64,000 bases of DNA from the NCBI GenBank assembly GCA_963850425.1, contig CAWKLF010000001.1, forward strand, positions 868,001 to 932,000. Reading direction: 5' to 3'. Source of the DNA: Gp1-AA133 sp963850425 (GTDB lineage Bacteria > Acidobacteriota > Terriglobia > Terriglobales > Acidobacteriaceae). Both the position numbers and the translations under genes were made by a program. Below, in pieces: positions 56,042-64,000 of the stretch. The notes below the pieces were generated by a model. That model did not search any database and was not told the DNA's origin. It saw only the letters and a list, made by a program, of their open reading frames with translations. Within the stretch, counting starts at the first letter, position 1; the number at the start of each line of letters is the position of its first letter.

Positions 56042-56644
56042 TCAATCTCCACTTTCACCTTTTTGCTTGGGCTCGCCGAATTCGGTGGTGTAGTGCAGTT
56101 GGATCTCTCCGCAGGTTCCCTGCTCGGGTGAGTACACGACGCAGGTATCGAACGGACGCGAGTATACGTGCAGGCTGACGGCGCGCTGGTTGAACTCGCG
56201 CGGGTTAAGGACGCGATGAACCGGCTCGAGCGGATCAACCGCGCAGGGGTGGCTGGGATTCATCTCGACCGTATCGGCAGTCTCCAGCTCGCAACGCCCT
56301 TCGTCAATCTGCTGAAAGATAATTCGGAAGTTTTGCACCAGCAAACGGCCGATGGGGACCGCCATCCAGCAATTTTGGTCGCGGTGATTGTGCACGGAAC
56401 TTGCCTGCCCAACTTCCCAGCAGATGGCAATCAGCTCGTACAGGGGCGTCTTGTCGATGAGATTGCGCGTGTAGTGCTGACGGTCCCAGTTGAGGTAAGG
56501 GGCCAGGCTTTCCGGGTTCACCGCGGTCGTCGAAAGAAACCCGACAATGTCAGTAGTGTGGTCAAAGGCGCTTGCCGGGAAGTTGCGCAGTGCAGCCACG
56601 AAGTCCTGAATGGATACGGATTTCTGAGCGGCTTGCAGACTCAT
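56042..56644 (-). CDS. Cysteine-dioxygenase-family thiol oxygenase
   Basis: Cupin thiol dioxygenase of 200 residues that may oxidise cysteine, 3-mercaptopropionate or a related thiol. Iron ligands His85 and His87 are in SSVHNHRDQNCW and His143 in PVHRVLNP. Cys92 and Tyr161 (LHVYSRPF) are positioned like the Cys-Tyr crosslink pair of mammalian-type CDO, with Ser157-His159-Tyr161 as the known catalytic relay. So a crosslinked active site is possible; substrate unproved. Confidence 0.92.
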   Translation of the reverse strand: MSLQAAQKSVSIQDFVAALRNFPASAFDHTTDIVGFLSTTAVNPESLAPYLNWDRQHYTRNLIDKTPLYELIAICWEVGQASSVHNHRDQNCWMAVPIGRLLVQNFRIIFQQIDEGRCELETADTVEMNPSHPCAVDPLEPVHRVLNPREFNQRAVSLHVYSRPFDTCVVYSPEQGTCGEIQLHYTTEFGEPKQKGESGD

Positions 56645-56716
56645 AGTGGACTCCAGGAGAAGTATATTCGCCCGCCGCGCGACGGAGGCGGCCGAATTTG
56701 GACGCGAAGGCTCGAT

Positions 56717-57811
56717 TTATTCCAGAAACATGCAGTCACCATACGAATAAAAGCGGTAGCCCTGCCGCACCGCGTGGCGGTAGGCGTTGAGCACCGGTTC
56801 GCGGCCAGCAAAGGCGCAGACCAGCATCAGCAGGGTGGATTTCGGCAGGTGAAAGTTGGTCAGCACGGCGCCTGCGGCGCGGAAGTGGTAGCCGGGATAA
56901 ATGAAGAGGTCGGCTTCCCCGCGGCCCGGCGCTAGCTGGTTATCGGTTGATTGGGCGATGGCGTACTCGAGCGTGCGCACAGTGGTCGTGCCTACCGCCA
57001 CAATGCGGCGCTTCTGCTCGCGAGCTCGATTGATCGCATCGGCAGCCTGAACGGTAATGGTATAGGACTCCTTGTGCAGACGGTAATCTTCGACTCTTTC
57101 GACGCGGATGGGCTGGAAGGTTCCAAGGCCGACGTGCAAGGTGAGTTCGGCTATCTCGATTCCCTTTTCGCGCAAGCTTGCAAAGATTTCGGGGCTGAAA
57201 TGCAATCCAGCGGTGGGGGCGGCCACGGAACCGCGCTCGCGGGCATAGACGGTCTGGTAGCGCTCACGGTCGTCAGAGCGGTCGTTGCGCGAAATGTAAG
57301 GCGGCAAAGGGATGTGACCGAGTTTCTCCAGCGTCTGAAAGAAGTTTTCAACCGGCGCGAAACGAATGCGCCGCTCGCCGAAGGTGCCGCGGCTGATGAC
57401 ATCCGCCTGCAACTCCCCTGCTTCGCCGAAATAAAGAGACTCGCCCACGCCGATCTTGCGTCCCGGACGAACCAGGCATTCCCATTCATTGGGATTCTGA
57501 CTGACTTGGCGAGTGAGCAGCACCTCGACCCGGCCACTCAAAAAATCACGGGAGGCCGGATTGTGCGGACTTAGCGGCCGTGACCGGCTTGCCTGGCGGG
57601 TCCCGTAGAGGCGTGCTGGGAAGACCCGGGTGTTATTGAGCACGAGCAAATCGTCTGGCCGAAGAAGCTTTGGGAAGTCGCGAAAATGCGAATCGCGAAG
57701 CTCTCCCGTGTTCCGATCAAGCCGGAGCATCCGCGAAGCAGACCGGTCGGCCAGTGGTTCCTGCGCGATCTGCTCTTCGGGAAGGTCGTAGTGGAAGTCG
57801 GAGACCAGCAC
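56717..57811 (-). CDS. queA: tRNA preQ1(34) S-adenosylmethionine ribosyltransferase-isomerase QueA
   Basis: Adds the epoxycyclopentanediol group in queuosine synthesis. The GTG at 57811 (VLVSDFHYDLPEEQIAQEP) gives 364 residues and matches the usual QueA start; an ATG at 57868 would add 19 residues without family similarity. LVLNNTRVFPARL, GSVAAPTAGLHF, HVGLGTFQPIRV and NFHLPKSTLLMLV are QueA signatures. A TATAAT hexamer lies just upstream of the GTG (minus strand, about 57816-57823), so a leaderless start is possible. A segment SRPLSPHNPASRDFLSG at about 71-87 may be a lineage insertion. Confidence 0.95.
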   Translation of the reverse strand: MLVSDFHYDLPEEQIAQEPLADRSASRMLRLDRNTGELRDSHFRDFPKLLRPDDLLVLNNTRVFPARLYGTRQASRSRPLSPHNPASRDFLSGRVEVLLTRQVSQNPNEWECLVRPGRKIGVGESLYFGEAGELQADVISRGTFGERRIRFAPVENFFQTLEKLGHIPLPPYISRNDRSDDRERYQTVYARERGSVAAPTAGLHFSPEIFASLREKGIEIAELTLHVGLGTFQPIRVERVEDYRLHKESYTITVQAADAINRAREQKRRIVAVGTTTVRTLEYAIAQSTDNQLAPGRGEADLFIYPGYHFRAAGAVLTNFHLPKSTLLMLVCAFAGREPVLNAYRHAVRQGYRFYSYGDCMFLE

Positions 57812-57942
57812 TCGCGATGGATTATAGGCGAGCCCGTCTTCGAGGAAGCTAGTAGTGGCGCGGCCCATACAGCGCGAAATGCTGCGAAATATGACAGAAA
57901 ATCGACGAATCCGATTGTCGGAATCTTAAAAGGTGCGATACC

Positions 57943-58722
57943 ATGAGCGAGTCAGGCCCCCCTTCTGTCCTGTCCATCCCCATGGCCACAGAGCGCCAAT
58001 ATCGGGACCAGATTGTCCGCTACGGCCGGATGTTGCATGAGTGCGGGTTCGTGGCCGCTACCGACGGCAATCTCTCGGTTCGACTCAGTGACAACCGTAT
58101 TCTCTCGACGCCCACCTGCATGAGCAAGGGCGCGATGCGTCCCTCGGATCTGGTCATTGTCGACATGGAAGGGCGGGTTGTCTCCGGCAAACGCAACGTT
58201 TCCAGCGAAATTGGGATGCACTTGCTGATCTACCGGCTGCGTCCCGACGTGAAAGGCATCGTGCATGCTCACCCAACGACCGCGACCGGGTTTGCGGCGG
58301 CTGGAGTGCCCCTGAATCAGCCCCTCGTTTGCGAAGTGGTGATCGGATTGGGGTCCATTCCTCTCGCCAAGTACGGAACGCCGGGAACGGCCGAACTGAC
58401 CGATGCGCTTGAGCCACTGGTGCCGGGATTCGACGCGATCCTAATGTCGAATCATGGCGTAGTCGCGTACGGCGCGGATCTCGACCAGGCTTACATGAAG
58501 ATGGAGACCGTCGAGCACTTCGCGCGCATCGCCTTGGTGACTCACCAGCTTGGACACCAGCAGCCGCTGGGTGCTGCGGAGCTGGAAAAATTGGTCGTGG
58601 TACGAGCTAAGTACATGGGTGGCGCGCAAGCAGGTTCTGCTTCCAGCAACGGCCACGGCAGGAAGAGAAACTCGAATTCCAGCGGGGTGGAAGCCATTCC
58701 ACCGGGACGCGTTTCGCAGTAA
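57943..58722 (+). CDS. Class II aldolase/adducin-family protein
   Basis: Zinc aldolase fold, 259 residues from the ATG at 57943. Metal-binding His pair in GIVHAHPTTATGF and later His in ILMSNHGVVAYG; GNLSVRLSDNRILSTP near the start is a family marker. Relatives include fuculose-phosphate aldolase and ribulose-phosphate epimerase-type enzymes; the substrate is unknown. The C-terminal tail (GSASSNGHGRKRNSNSSG) is low-complexity and hydrophilic. It is divergent from queA. Confidence 0.92.
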   Translation: MSESGPPSVLSIPMATERQYRDQIVRYGRMLHECGFVAATDGNLSVRLSDNRILSTPTCMSKGAMRPSDLVIVDMEGRVVSGKRNVSSEIGMHLLIYRLRPDVKGIVHAHPTTATGFAAAGVPLNQPLVCEVVIGLGSIPLAKYGTPGTAELTDALEPLVPGFDAILMSNHGVVAYGADLDQAYMKMETVEHFARIALVTHQLGHQQPLGAAELEKLVVVRAKYMGGAQAGSASSNGHGRKRNSNSSGVEAIPPGRVSQ

Positions 58723-58800
58723 ACCAGCAAGCCTTCCTACTTATTCCTCAGCGCCTTTTCCAGGGCGGAGATAGCCCCATTCGGAGTTGTGTTTTGAAAG

Positions 58801-58820
58801 GGCACGACTTCCGTCGTGCC
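58801..58820. repeat. Palindromic element GGCACGAC-TTCC-GTCGTGCC
   Basis: Perfect 8-bp stem in the spacer before the TonB receptor gene end. A GGCACGGCTTTAGCCCCGAG segment follows. It looks like another dispersed hairpin class; no T-run. Confidence 0.7.
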
Positions 58821-58917
58821 ACAAGGACAGAAAATCGGCACGGCTTTAGCCCCGAGGTTCGTGTTAGCCGAGGTGGGTTTTTCTCGCAGCCTGTTGCGAC
58901 GCGCTTTTCTGATTGTT

Positions 58918-61173
58918 CTAGCTCCCTCCAAACCGAAAGCGCAGGCCCGCGCGGAAGTTGATACCGAGCGCGGGATAGCCCACAACTTCTTCATAGTGCT
59001 TGTCGAGCGCATTCTCAACGTTCGCGTATGCGGTGACATGCTGTGTGAAGGCATACCATCCGCCGAGATCGACGCGTGCATATCCCGCGGCGTGCGTGAT
59101 GCCGAGGCCGAGGAAGTCGGAATCGGCCCGGCGGCCGACGAAACTTGCTCCGAGATTGGCGCCCCAGCGGGTTCCGAGATAGTTGAGCAGCACGCTGCCG
59201 GAGTGGCGGGGGCGGCGGATCAGCGGAGATCCGGCCGCGAGCAGCGGATCGCAGAAGTTCTGCGGAGTGCACAGTGGAGCTTCCAGGATCTGGGTGGAAG
59301 TGTAGTTGTACCCTGTGTTCAGCGAGATGCGCCGGCTCACCCGGCCCTGGAACTGGACTTCCGCGCCATGCGCCAGGCTGCGGTTCACGTTGACATACTG
59401 GCCGTTGAAATCCAGTGGGTTGGTGGTGAACTCGATCTGGTTTCGAAAGTGGTTGTTGAAGTAAAGCGCCGACAGGGCAAACTTTCCCCCCAAGAGACTC
59501 TGCTCGAAGCCGGCTTCGAAGGCGCGATTCTCTTCCGGCTTGAGATTTGGATTGGGATCGGACGGAAACACACCCGAGATGCCGAACGATTCTTCGAAGC
59601 GCGGCTCCTTGATTCCCTGGGCATAGCCGAAGCGGAGGCGGGTTCCGGACAAGATGTTGCCGCCGCGCAGGGCGAGGAAAGTCACGGCAGCGCGCGGAAC
59701 GGCGCGGTCGCCGAAACTTTCGTTGTGCACGTAACGCAGGCCGCCAATCACGGAAAAGCGTCCGCGAGTGACGCGCTGCTGGGCAAAGAGTGCGTGGTTG
59801 ATGCGCAGGCCGTGCGTGAACTGGGCGGCGACGGTTCCGTTCGGATTGGTCGGATTGTTGGGATCGGTGTTCGTGAACGCGGTGTTGAAGAAGCCGTTCT
59901 CGTCCTCGAACTCGTAGCCCATCGTCGTCTGCGCCCAGTCGCGCGGGATGTAATCGCCCTGGTAGTTGAGGCCTGTGCGATTGATGTGAGCCTTATCGCT
60001 GAAAAAGCAGTCAGTGAAATTGAAAATCGTGACATCGCAGCCGCGCTCGGCCCGAGTGTCTTCGTTTAGGGTGCGATGGTTGTATTCGAAGGCAGTTGCA
60101 CGATGCTGCCAATGGGCGGAGGCGACGAAGACCAGATCGGCGCTGGCCACCAGGTTGTTCTGACGGGCGCGGGCGTCGGCGTCGGGAGGAAGAAGGGGCT
60201 GGCCCTTAAATTTCCACTCGCCTTGCACCCCGCTGCGGCTGCTTGCATGGCGAGTACGGAAACGAAAAGTGGCATGATCACTAAGGCGGGCTCCCAGGTT
60301 TACGCCTTGCGATGAGTTCGAATAATCGTCGTTGATGCCTGATCCCTGCGTGTTGAACTGGTCGCCGAACAGGTGGTAGTCGAAGCGGTCGCGGGCGCCG
60401 GCAAACGACAGGTAGCCGTGGGCGGTCGAGAAGTTGCCGCCATCGGCGCCAAAGCGGAGTTCGGGACTCTCGGTCGACCCTGCCTGACTGAAGACTTGCA
60501 CGACGCTGGTCATCGCGTCAGACCCATAGAGCGTGCTCTGGGCACCGCGCAGGAACTCCAGCCGGTCGGCGCTGGCGAGTGGGACGGTACCGAAATCAAA
60601 AATTCCGCCGGGATCGTTGACAGGAACGCCGTCAATGATGACCTTGTTGTAGCGCGAGTCGCCGCCGCGCACGAAAAGTGACGCCTGCCCTCCGCGCTGG
60701 CCCACCGTGTTGACGACCGCTCCCGGCAGAAAGCGAATCGCATCCGCGGCGGCCACCGGCTGCATGACCTGGAGCTGGGCGCTTTCCAGTGTCGAAACGC
60801 TGGCGCCGGATTCCTGCTCGGGGAGCGGAGTGCGAGTAGCGGTTACCACTACAATTTCAGAAGCGGTGGCGACCTCGAGCTTTACCAGAAAAGTGGAGTC
60901 CTGCGGTACCGTCAGGTTCGCCGTCTGCGGCGCGAATCCCGGCGCCAGCACCTGCACGCGATACGGGCCGCTGGCAAGTCCGAGGAATAAGACGGTTCCC
61001 TCGCCGGCGGTGCCCAGAACGGCCGCCGGGGTAGAGGCCCCCCCAGGAAACACGGACACCTGTGCGCCCGAGACGGCTGTGGAACTTGAATCGGCGACTC
61101 TGATTTTCAGGTCAGACGCGAACAATGCTGCAGAGAGAAATACGAGAAAGACGACGGTACGAACAACGCGCAT
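58918..61173 (-). CDS. TonB-dependent receptor, BtuB-like, preceded by a cobalamin riboswitch
   Basis: Outer-membrane receptor of 751 residues: signal peptide (VVFLVFLSAALFAS), carboxypeptidase-regulatory-like domain (about 20-100), a TonB-box-like EIVVVTATR near 105, plug (LFVRGGDSRYNKVIIDGVPV, VPLASADRLEFLRGAQSTLYG) and barrel. These plug motifs resemble BtuB. A cobalamin riboswitch on the same strand directly upstream makes cobalamin or a corrinoid the likely substrate; this is stronger evidence than the receptor sequence itself. ATG at 61173 follows CAAGGAGGATTG. Confidence 0.93.
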   Translation of the reverse strand: MRVVRTVVFLVFLSAALFASDLKIRVADSSSTAVSGAQVSVFPGGASTPAAVLGTAGEGTVLFLGLASGPYRVQVLAPGFAPQTANLTVPQDSTFLVKLEVATASEIVVVTATRTPLPEQESGASVSTLESAQLQVMQPVAAADAIRFLPGAVVNTVGQRGGQASLFVRGGDSRYNKVIIDGVPVNDPGGIFDFGTVPLASADRLEFLRGAQSTLYGSDAMTSVVQVFSQAGSTESPELRFGADGGNFSTAHGYLSFAGARDRFDYHLFGDQFNTQGSGINDDYSNSSQGVNLGARLSDHATFRFRTRHASSRSGVQGEWKFKGQPLLPPDADARARQNNLVASADLVFVASAHWQHRATAFEYNHRTLNEDTRAERGCDVTIFNFTDCFFSDKAHINRTGLNYQGDYIPRDWAQTTMGYEFEDENGFFNTAFTNTDPNNPTNPNGTVAAQFTHGLRINHALFAQQRVTRGRFSVIGGLRYVHNESFGDRAVPRAAVTFLALRGGNILSGTRLRFGYAQGIKEPRFEESFGISGVFPSDPNPNLKPEENRAFEAGFEQSLLGGKFALSALYFNNHFRNQIEFTTNPLDFNGQYVNVNRSLAHGAEVQFQGRVSRRISLNTGYNYTSTQILEAPLCTPQNFCDPLLAAGSPLIRRPRHSGSVLLNYLGTRWGANLGASFVGRRADSDFLGLGITHAAGYARVDLGGWYAFTQHVTAYANVENALDKHYEEVVGYPALGINFRAGLRFRFGGS

Positions 61174-61213
61174 GCAATCCTCCTTGTCACGCGAAAGGGA
61201 TTGTTAGTGTGGC

Positions 61214-61394
61214 GGTTCGCACCGGTCTCCTGGCTTGCGAGTAAGAACGCGGCTGCGTTCGAACTTCTGCGGCCGGCCTTCCCTGGACTTCTCCAAGTGA
61301 CCGGCGGCGGATTTCCTCGCTTACAGTTGCGCGGCAGCGCGGGATTTGCACCCGCTTCCCAATCTCCGTCCGAGCGGACGGAAATGCGCGAACC
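61214..61394 (-). promoter_or_regulatory. Cobalamin (adenosylcobalamin-type) riboswitch
   Basis: On the minus strand, GGTTCGC (61394-61388) can pair with GCGAACC (61220-61214) as P1. Between them are the expected landmarks: GCGGGTGCAAATCCCGC, the B12-box GCTGCCGCGCAACTGTAAGC, and the conserved AAGCCAGGAGACCGG near the 3' end. The layout fits the cobalamin riboswitch family. It lies about 40 bases before the receptor start and probably represses it when cobalamin is present. Confidence 0.93.
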
Positions 61395-61465
61395 AATTTG
61401 AAAGAGCGGAAAAAATGTGTTCAGGAAATTTAATTGGGAGGCGTGGGGAAGTCAAACGAGTAGGG

Positions 61466-61490
61466 TGGCGCGGGCGCCCTCGCCCGCGGG
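61466..61490. repeat. Intergenic copy of the GC palindrome found inside mnmE
   Basis: TGGCGCGGGCGCCCTCGCCC plus GCGGG is the reverse orientation of the mnmE insert at 6267-6292 (CGCGGGCGGGGGCGCCCGCG and CTACAT). It lies upstream of the riboswitch on the other strand of transcription. Confidence 0.8.
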
Positions 61491-61525
61491 TTCGGGTCGA
61501 AGTGTCAGCTAAACGGACCCCATCT

Positions 61526-61723
61526 TCAACGGCCGAACCGTACTTTCGCTCGCCGGCTCTGCCGGATGGTGAACATGGTAGCGAGAAGGAACCCCATCGA
61601 GGCGCCAAGGAAACCTAATGTCGCCATCTGACCCAGGGAGGCTGATTTGCTCCCGCCCGAAAGCAAGAACCCTTCATAGGCGAAAGCCGGAATCCAAAGG
61701 AGCAAGCGCAATCTGAAATCCAT
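61526..61723 (-). CDS. Small predicted membrane protein, function unknown
   Basis: A 65-residue frame with two hydrophobic segments (LLLWIPAFAYEGFLL and TLGFLGASMGFLLATMF) and a basic tail (RQSRRAKVRFGR). ATG at 61723 with GAGG upstream. It could be a real small membrane protein. The early bases resemble a common GGATTCCGGCTTTCG repeat, so it might also be a repeat-derived open frame. Confidence 0.4.
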   Translation of the reverse strand: MDFRLRLLLWIPAFAYEGFLLSGGSKSASLGQMATLGFLGASMGFLLATMFTIRQSRRAKVRFGR

Positions 61724-61841
61724 GGGGAACCTCGGCGAAGAACTCTACCTTTGGCCTGCCTGCCGATCAAGGTGTAAGAAGGGCAATGTCCCGGCCGGGA
61801 GGGTTACTCTGTCGAGTCCCGCCTTTGGTGTGGCGTCGCAC

Positions 61842-62603
61842 TCAGAAAGTCCCGCCCTTGGGGTGGCGATTAAAAAACGGGAACTCCGCCGTCCCCGCCT
61901 TGTCGACATTGGCCTCCGCGTACGCCTTCACGCGGTCAAGCGAAGACTGCAGCAAGGAGTTGTAATACCCGAGTTGGTCCGCAGGCATGTCTTCGGGCAC
62001 CGGCATCAGGCTGCCCACGCGCATGAGCGCCCGCGAGAACGGTTTCGGCACCAGCAGGCGATCCCAAGTGTTTAGAGTCCAGGCGCGGTCAATCGCGATG
62101 TGGAACACCGCCATGGGCACTCTTGACGAGCGGGCCAGCAGCACCGGGCCTGGCTTTGTCACGAAACGTGGACCGCGGGGTCCGTCAATCGTAAAGGCAA
62201 CCGTGTAACCTGCTTCGATTTCTTTGCGCATGCCCAGCAGCCCACGCACCGCGCCCCGGCTGCTCGACCCCCGGATGGGAACGAATCCAAACCGGCGGAT
62301 CATGCGCGCCGTGAATTCACCGTCAAAGCTAGTACTGCTCATGACGCGAATATCGAGGTCGCGCCACAAGTACGTCGCTGCGAAAGTGCACTGGTGCCAG
62401 AAGGAATAAACGAACGGTCGCTGTTCAAGACTGACCGGAGAATTCTCTTCGCAGGAGACGGCGAATTTCATGGTCGGCCCGATAAGGCGGACCGCGAGGG
62501 TGGTGGCCCACGAGATCAGCGTGAGCAGCACCCGCTGCCCGCGGGTAAAGGGTACGCGGCCGGTCGAGGAACCGACGCCGATGTCAGAGGGAGTCACGCT
62601 CAC
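61842..62603 (-). CDS. DUF374 lysophospholipid-acyltransferase-family protein
   Basis: LPLAT superfamily member of about 253 residues. SFWHQCTFAATYLW contains the catalytic-type His, DGEFTARMIRRFGFVPIRGSS is the DUF374 signature, and TIDGPRGPRFVTKPG follows. One N-terminal hydrophobic segment. GTG at 62603. Likely acyl transfer to a lipid or lipid A precursor; substrate unproved. The last residues (FFNRHPKGGTF) are read from a segment rich in short GC repeats. Confidence 0.93.
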   Translation of the reverse strand: MSVTPSDIGVGSSTGRVPFTRGQRVLLTLISWATTLAVRLIGPTMKFAVSCEENSPVSLEQRPFVYSFWHQCTFAATYLWRDLDIRVMSSTSFDGEFTARMIRRFGFVPIRGSSSRGAVRGLLGMRKEIEAGYTVAFTIDGPRGPRFVTKPGPVLLARSSRVPMAVFHIAIDRAWTLNTWDRLLVPKPFSRALMRVGSLMPVPEDMPADQLGYYNSLLQSSLDRVKAYAEANVDKAGTAEFPFFNRHPKGGTF

Positions 62604-62696
62604 GCGGGTATTGTAACGGGCAAGGTTCGCGGCGCAGTTGTGTCTGCTACAACAGTGCTGATCGTTGGAGGCTGGAGCGCCGAACCGACAAGCTCT

Positions 62697-63380
62697 TTAG
62701 TACTTCGAGCCCTTGTCCAGTGGATAGGGTTCGCCGTACTTGTTCAGATGGTCCGAATGAGAGTCAGAAGCGTGCAATGTAAGCGCGGGCAAGACATCTT
62801 CCGCGGAAGTGATTTCGACTTCGCGAGTCAGAGAAGCCAACTCAGCCGGGGAGGCAAGTTCATACCAAACCTCTAATTTGTACTTGCCCGGTGGCACGTG
62901 GTCGATATGGAAACTCCCATCGCGCGCGCTGAGTGCGAAATACGGGGTCGGCAAGGCAACGACCACGGCGCTCATATCGGGATGAATGTTGCAGAAAATA
63001 TAAGACACCCCCGGTTTGGTGAAACGAACGCTGCGAGCCGATCCGCTTTCATAAAGGCCCAAGTCGAAGGGTTTGCCGTGGTAGAGCGAAAACACGTCGT
63101 GAAAAAATGGGTCGCGATTGGGAAACTCGATAGCCGTGCCCACGGTGACAGCAACGACGTGGGGCGTGAAGCGTTTATCCTTCTGCAGCAGCCGCGCCAT
63201 AGGCCCCGGCGAGACCGGTTCCTTGGCGGCGATCGACGTGAGCGACACTAGGACATCGCCGCTGTTGAACTCGCGATTGGCATGAACCGCGTTCACTGTT
63301 CCGTGAACCATCCCGTCCTGTGCGGCCAAGAGTGTGCCGAGCGCGAGGATCAACATCGCGAGCAGGCCCGGGGTGTTCAA
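62697..63380 (-). CDS. Exported cupredoxin-like protein with carboxypeptidase-regulatory-type domain
   Basis: A 227-residue exported protein (signal LLAMLILALGTLLAAQDG). The central part resembles a type-1 copper site: His in DPFFHDVFSLYHG, then Cys, His and Met in IFCNIHPDMSAVV. The C-terminal part (GSFHIDHVPPGKYKLEVW) is a carboxypeptidase-regulatory-like beta fold. A TTG at 63380 overlaps the upstream gene's stop by four bases (TTGA), so the genes are probably translationally coupled; an ATG at 63356 is an alternative. Confidence 0.85.
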   Translation of the reverse strand: MNTPGLLAMLILALGTLLAAQDGMVHGTVNAVHANREFNSGDVLVSLTSIAAKEPVSPGPMARLLQKDKRFTPHVVAVTVGTAIEFPNRDPFFHDVFSLYHGKPFDLGLYESGSARSVRFTKPGVSYIFCNIHPDMSAVVVALPTPYFALSARDGSFHIDHVPPGKYKLEVWYELASPAELASLTREVEITSAEDVLPALTLHASDSHSDHLNKYGEPYPLDKGSKY

Positions 63381-64000
63381 AAGCGCACCCCGGCGGCGAC
63401 ATTCAGGTGGTCTCCGGAAGCACTATCGCCCGATGGTGGCGCGGTGAATAAGTGGCGATACTCCACCGCGAACAGCAGGAACGAGTTCGGCTCGTAGATA
63501 AAATTCACGAATTCGGTGCGATTTTTCTTGAGGGCAGGGAAGCCTAAATCCGTGAAGGAGGTGGCGAAGAATCGTAGATCCCTGGCGAAGTTCTCGTCCT
63601 GCCCGAAAGCGCCGTTGATCTCAAAGCGCCTGACCGGTTTCACTTTCAGCTGCACCCATCCGCCCGTTGATCGCAGAGGATGGATCGCTGTTTGCGGTGG
63701 AAAAGCTTCTGGATACACCACGCTCGTCCAGATGCCGCCGCCCAATCCACCTGCGGCTTGCCCGTCATACCACTCGCCGGAAAGTTCGAAATGGGAGCCA
63801 ACTGGAATTTTCAGATCGGCGTTCAGGGTCCAACTGTCGATCTGGTTGAAAGTCTGGTAGCGCTGGCGAGCGCGATACCCGCCGAATCCTATAACGAGGG
63901 GAAGGCGGTCCGCGGAGGAGCGATCGATTGCGATGCGGCCCGCCAACGCAGGAATCCGGGTAACCTCGCCCGCGGTGGGGTTGAGGCCTTGAAAGGGTGG
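63377..64000 (-). CDS. Outer-membrane beta-barrel-like protein (5' end outside the window)
   Basis: Partial gene: the frame is open to the window edge and has no proper start here. At least 207 residues are visible. Alternating hydrophobic/polar strands with aromatic residues (YQTFNQIDSWTLNADLKIPV, GSHFELSGEWYDGQAAGGL, FLLFAVEYRHLF) and a terminal Phe (NVAAGVRF) suggest a beta-barrel outer-membrane protein. It is upstream of and overlaps the cupredoxin-like gene, so the two probably form a unit. Confidence 0.75.
   Translation of the reverse strand, partial: PPFQGLNPTAGEVTRIPALAGRIAIDRSSADRLPLVIGFGGYRARQRYQTFNQIDSWTLNADLKIPVGSHFELSGEWYDGQAAGGLGGGIWTSVVYPEAFPPQTAIHPLRSTGGWVQLKVKPVRRFEINGAFGQDENFARDLRFFATSFTDLGFPALKKNRTEFVNFIYEPNSFLLFAVEYRHLFTAPPSGDSASGDHLNVAAGVRF

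Overview
The window looks like a chromosomal replication-origin region of an Acidobacteriota bacterium, probably Terriglobia (Koribacter/Acidobacteriales-like). This is an inference from high G+C, TonB-dependent receptors with an N-terminal carboxypeptidase-regulatory domain, MacB-like permeases, and the general look of the proteins. No tRNA, rRNA, CRISPR array, transposase or phage gene was found.

Layout. 1-7.5 kb: dnaA on the minus strand, an origin-like spacer carrying a 14-15 copy GC-rich tandem repeat, then the classic plus-strand run rpmH-rnpA-yidD-yidC-jag-mnmE. 7.5-18.4 kb, all minus strand: two MacB-type permeases, trmFO with an acetyltransferase, a PLP decarboxylase, a secreted Gfo/Idh/MocA oxidoreductase, a membrane protein and selB. 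19-25 kb, plus strand: purL, purF and a secreted Asp-box protein. 25-32 kb, minus strand: a TonB receptor, an aminotransferase, prmC, prfA and a frame-broken DUF1385 membrane protein. 32-44 kb is mixed: ATP-dependent DNA ligase, adk, a CDF metal transporter, a glycine-zipper protein, an amine oxidase, an APC permease, ogt, an OmpA-family protein and an M20 peptidase. 44.8-47.8 kb is the conserved cdaA-cdaR-glmM cluster (c-di-AMP synthesis and cell-wall precursor), with glmM carrying an apparent one-base insertion. 48-52.5 kb: a DHFR-like/AHSA1/ArsR trio, a LytS/LytTR-type two-component pair, cytochrome P460 and an AhpD-like protein. 52.6-64 kb: polA, a lipoprotein, a cysteine-dioxygenase-like enzyme, queA, a class II aldolase, a BtuB-like receptor behind a cobalamin riboswitch, a DUF374 acyltransferase, and a cupredoxin-like protein overlapping a truncated outer-membrane gene.

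The most unusual feature is a set of short, mostly palindromic repeats that are scattered between genes and also sit in frame inside conserved housekeeping genes: mnmE (twice), trmFO, purL (twice), the DNA ligase and probably selB. They also form the tails of prmC, the APC permease and perhaps yidD. Several coding copies match intergenic copies in this same window. The situation resembles the Rickettsia palindromic elements, and I regard it as the best candidate here for an undescribed system.

Two single-base frameshifts (glmM, DUF1385) in otherwise intact genes point to sequencing or assembly error, or to very recent mutation.
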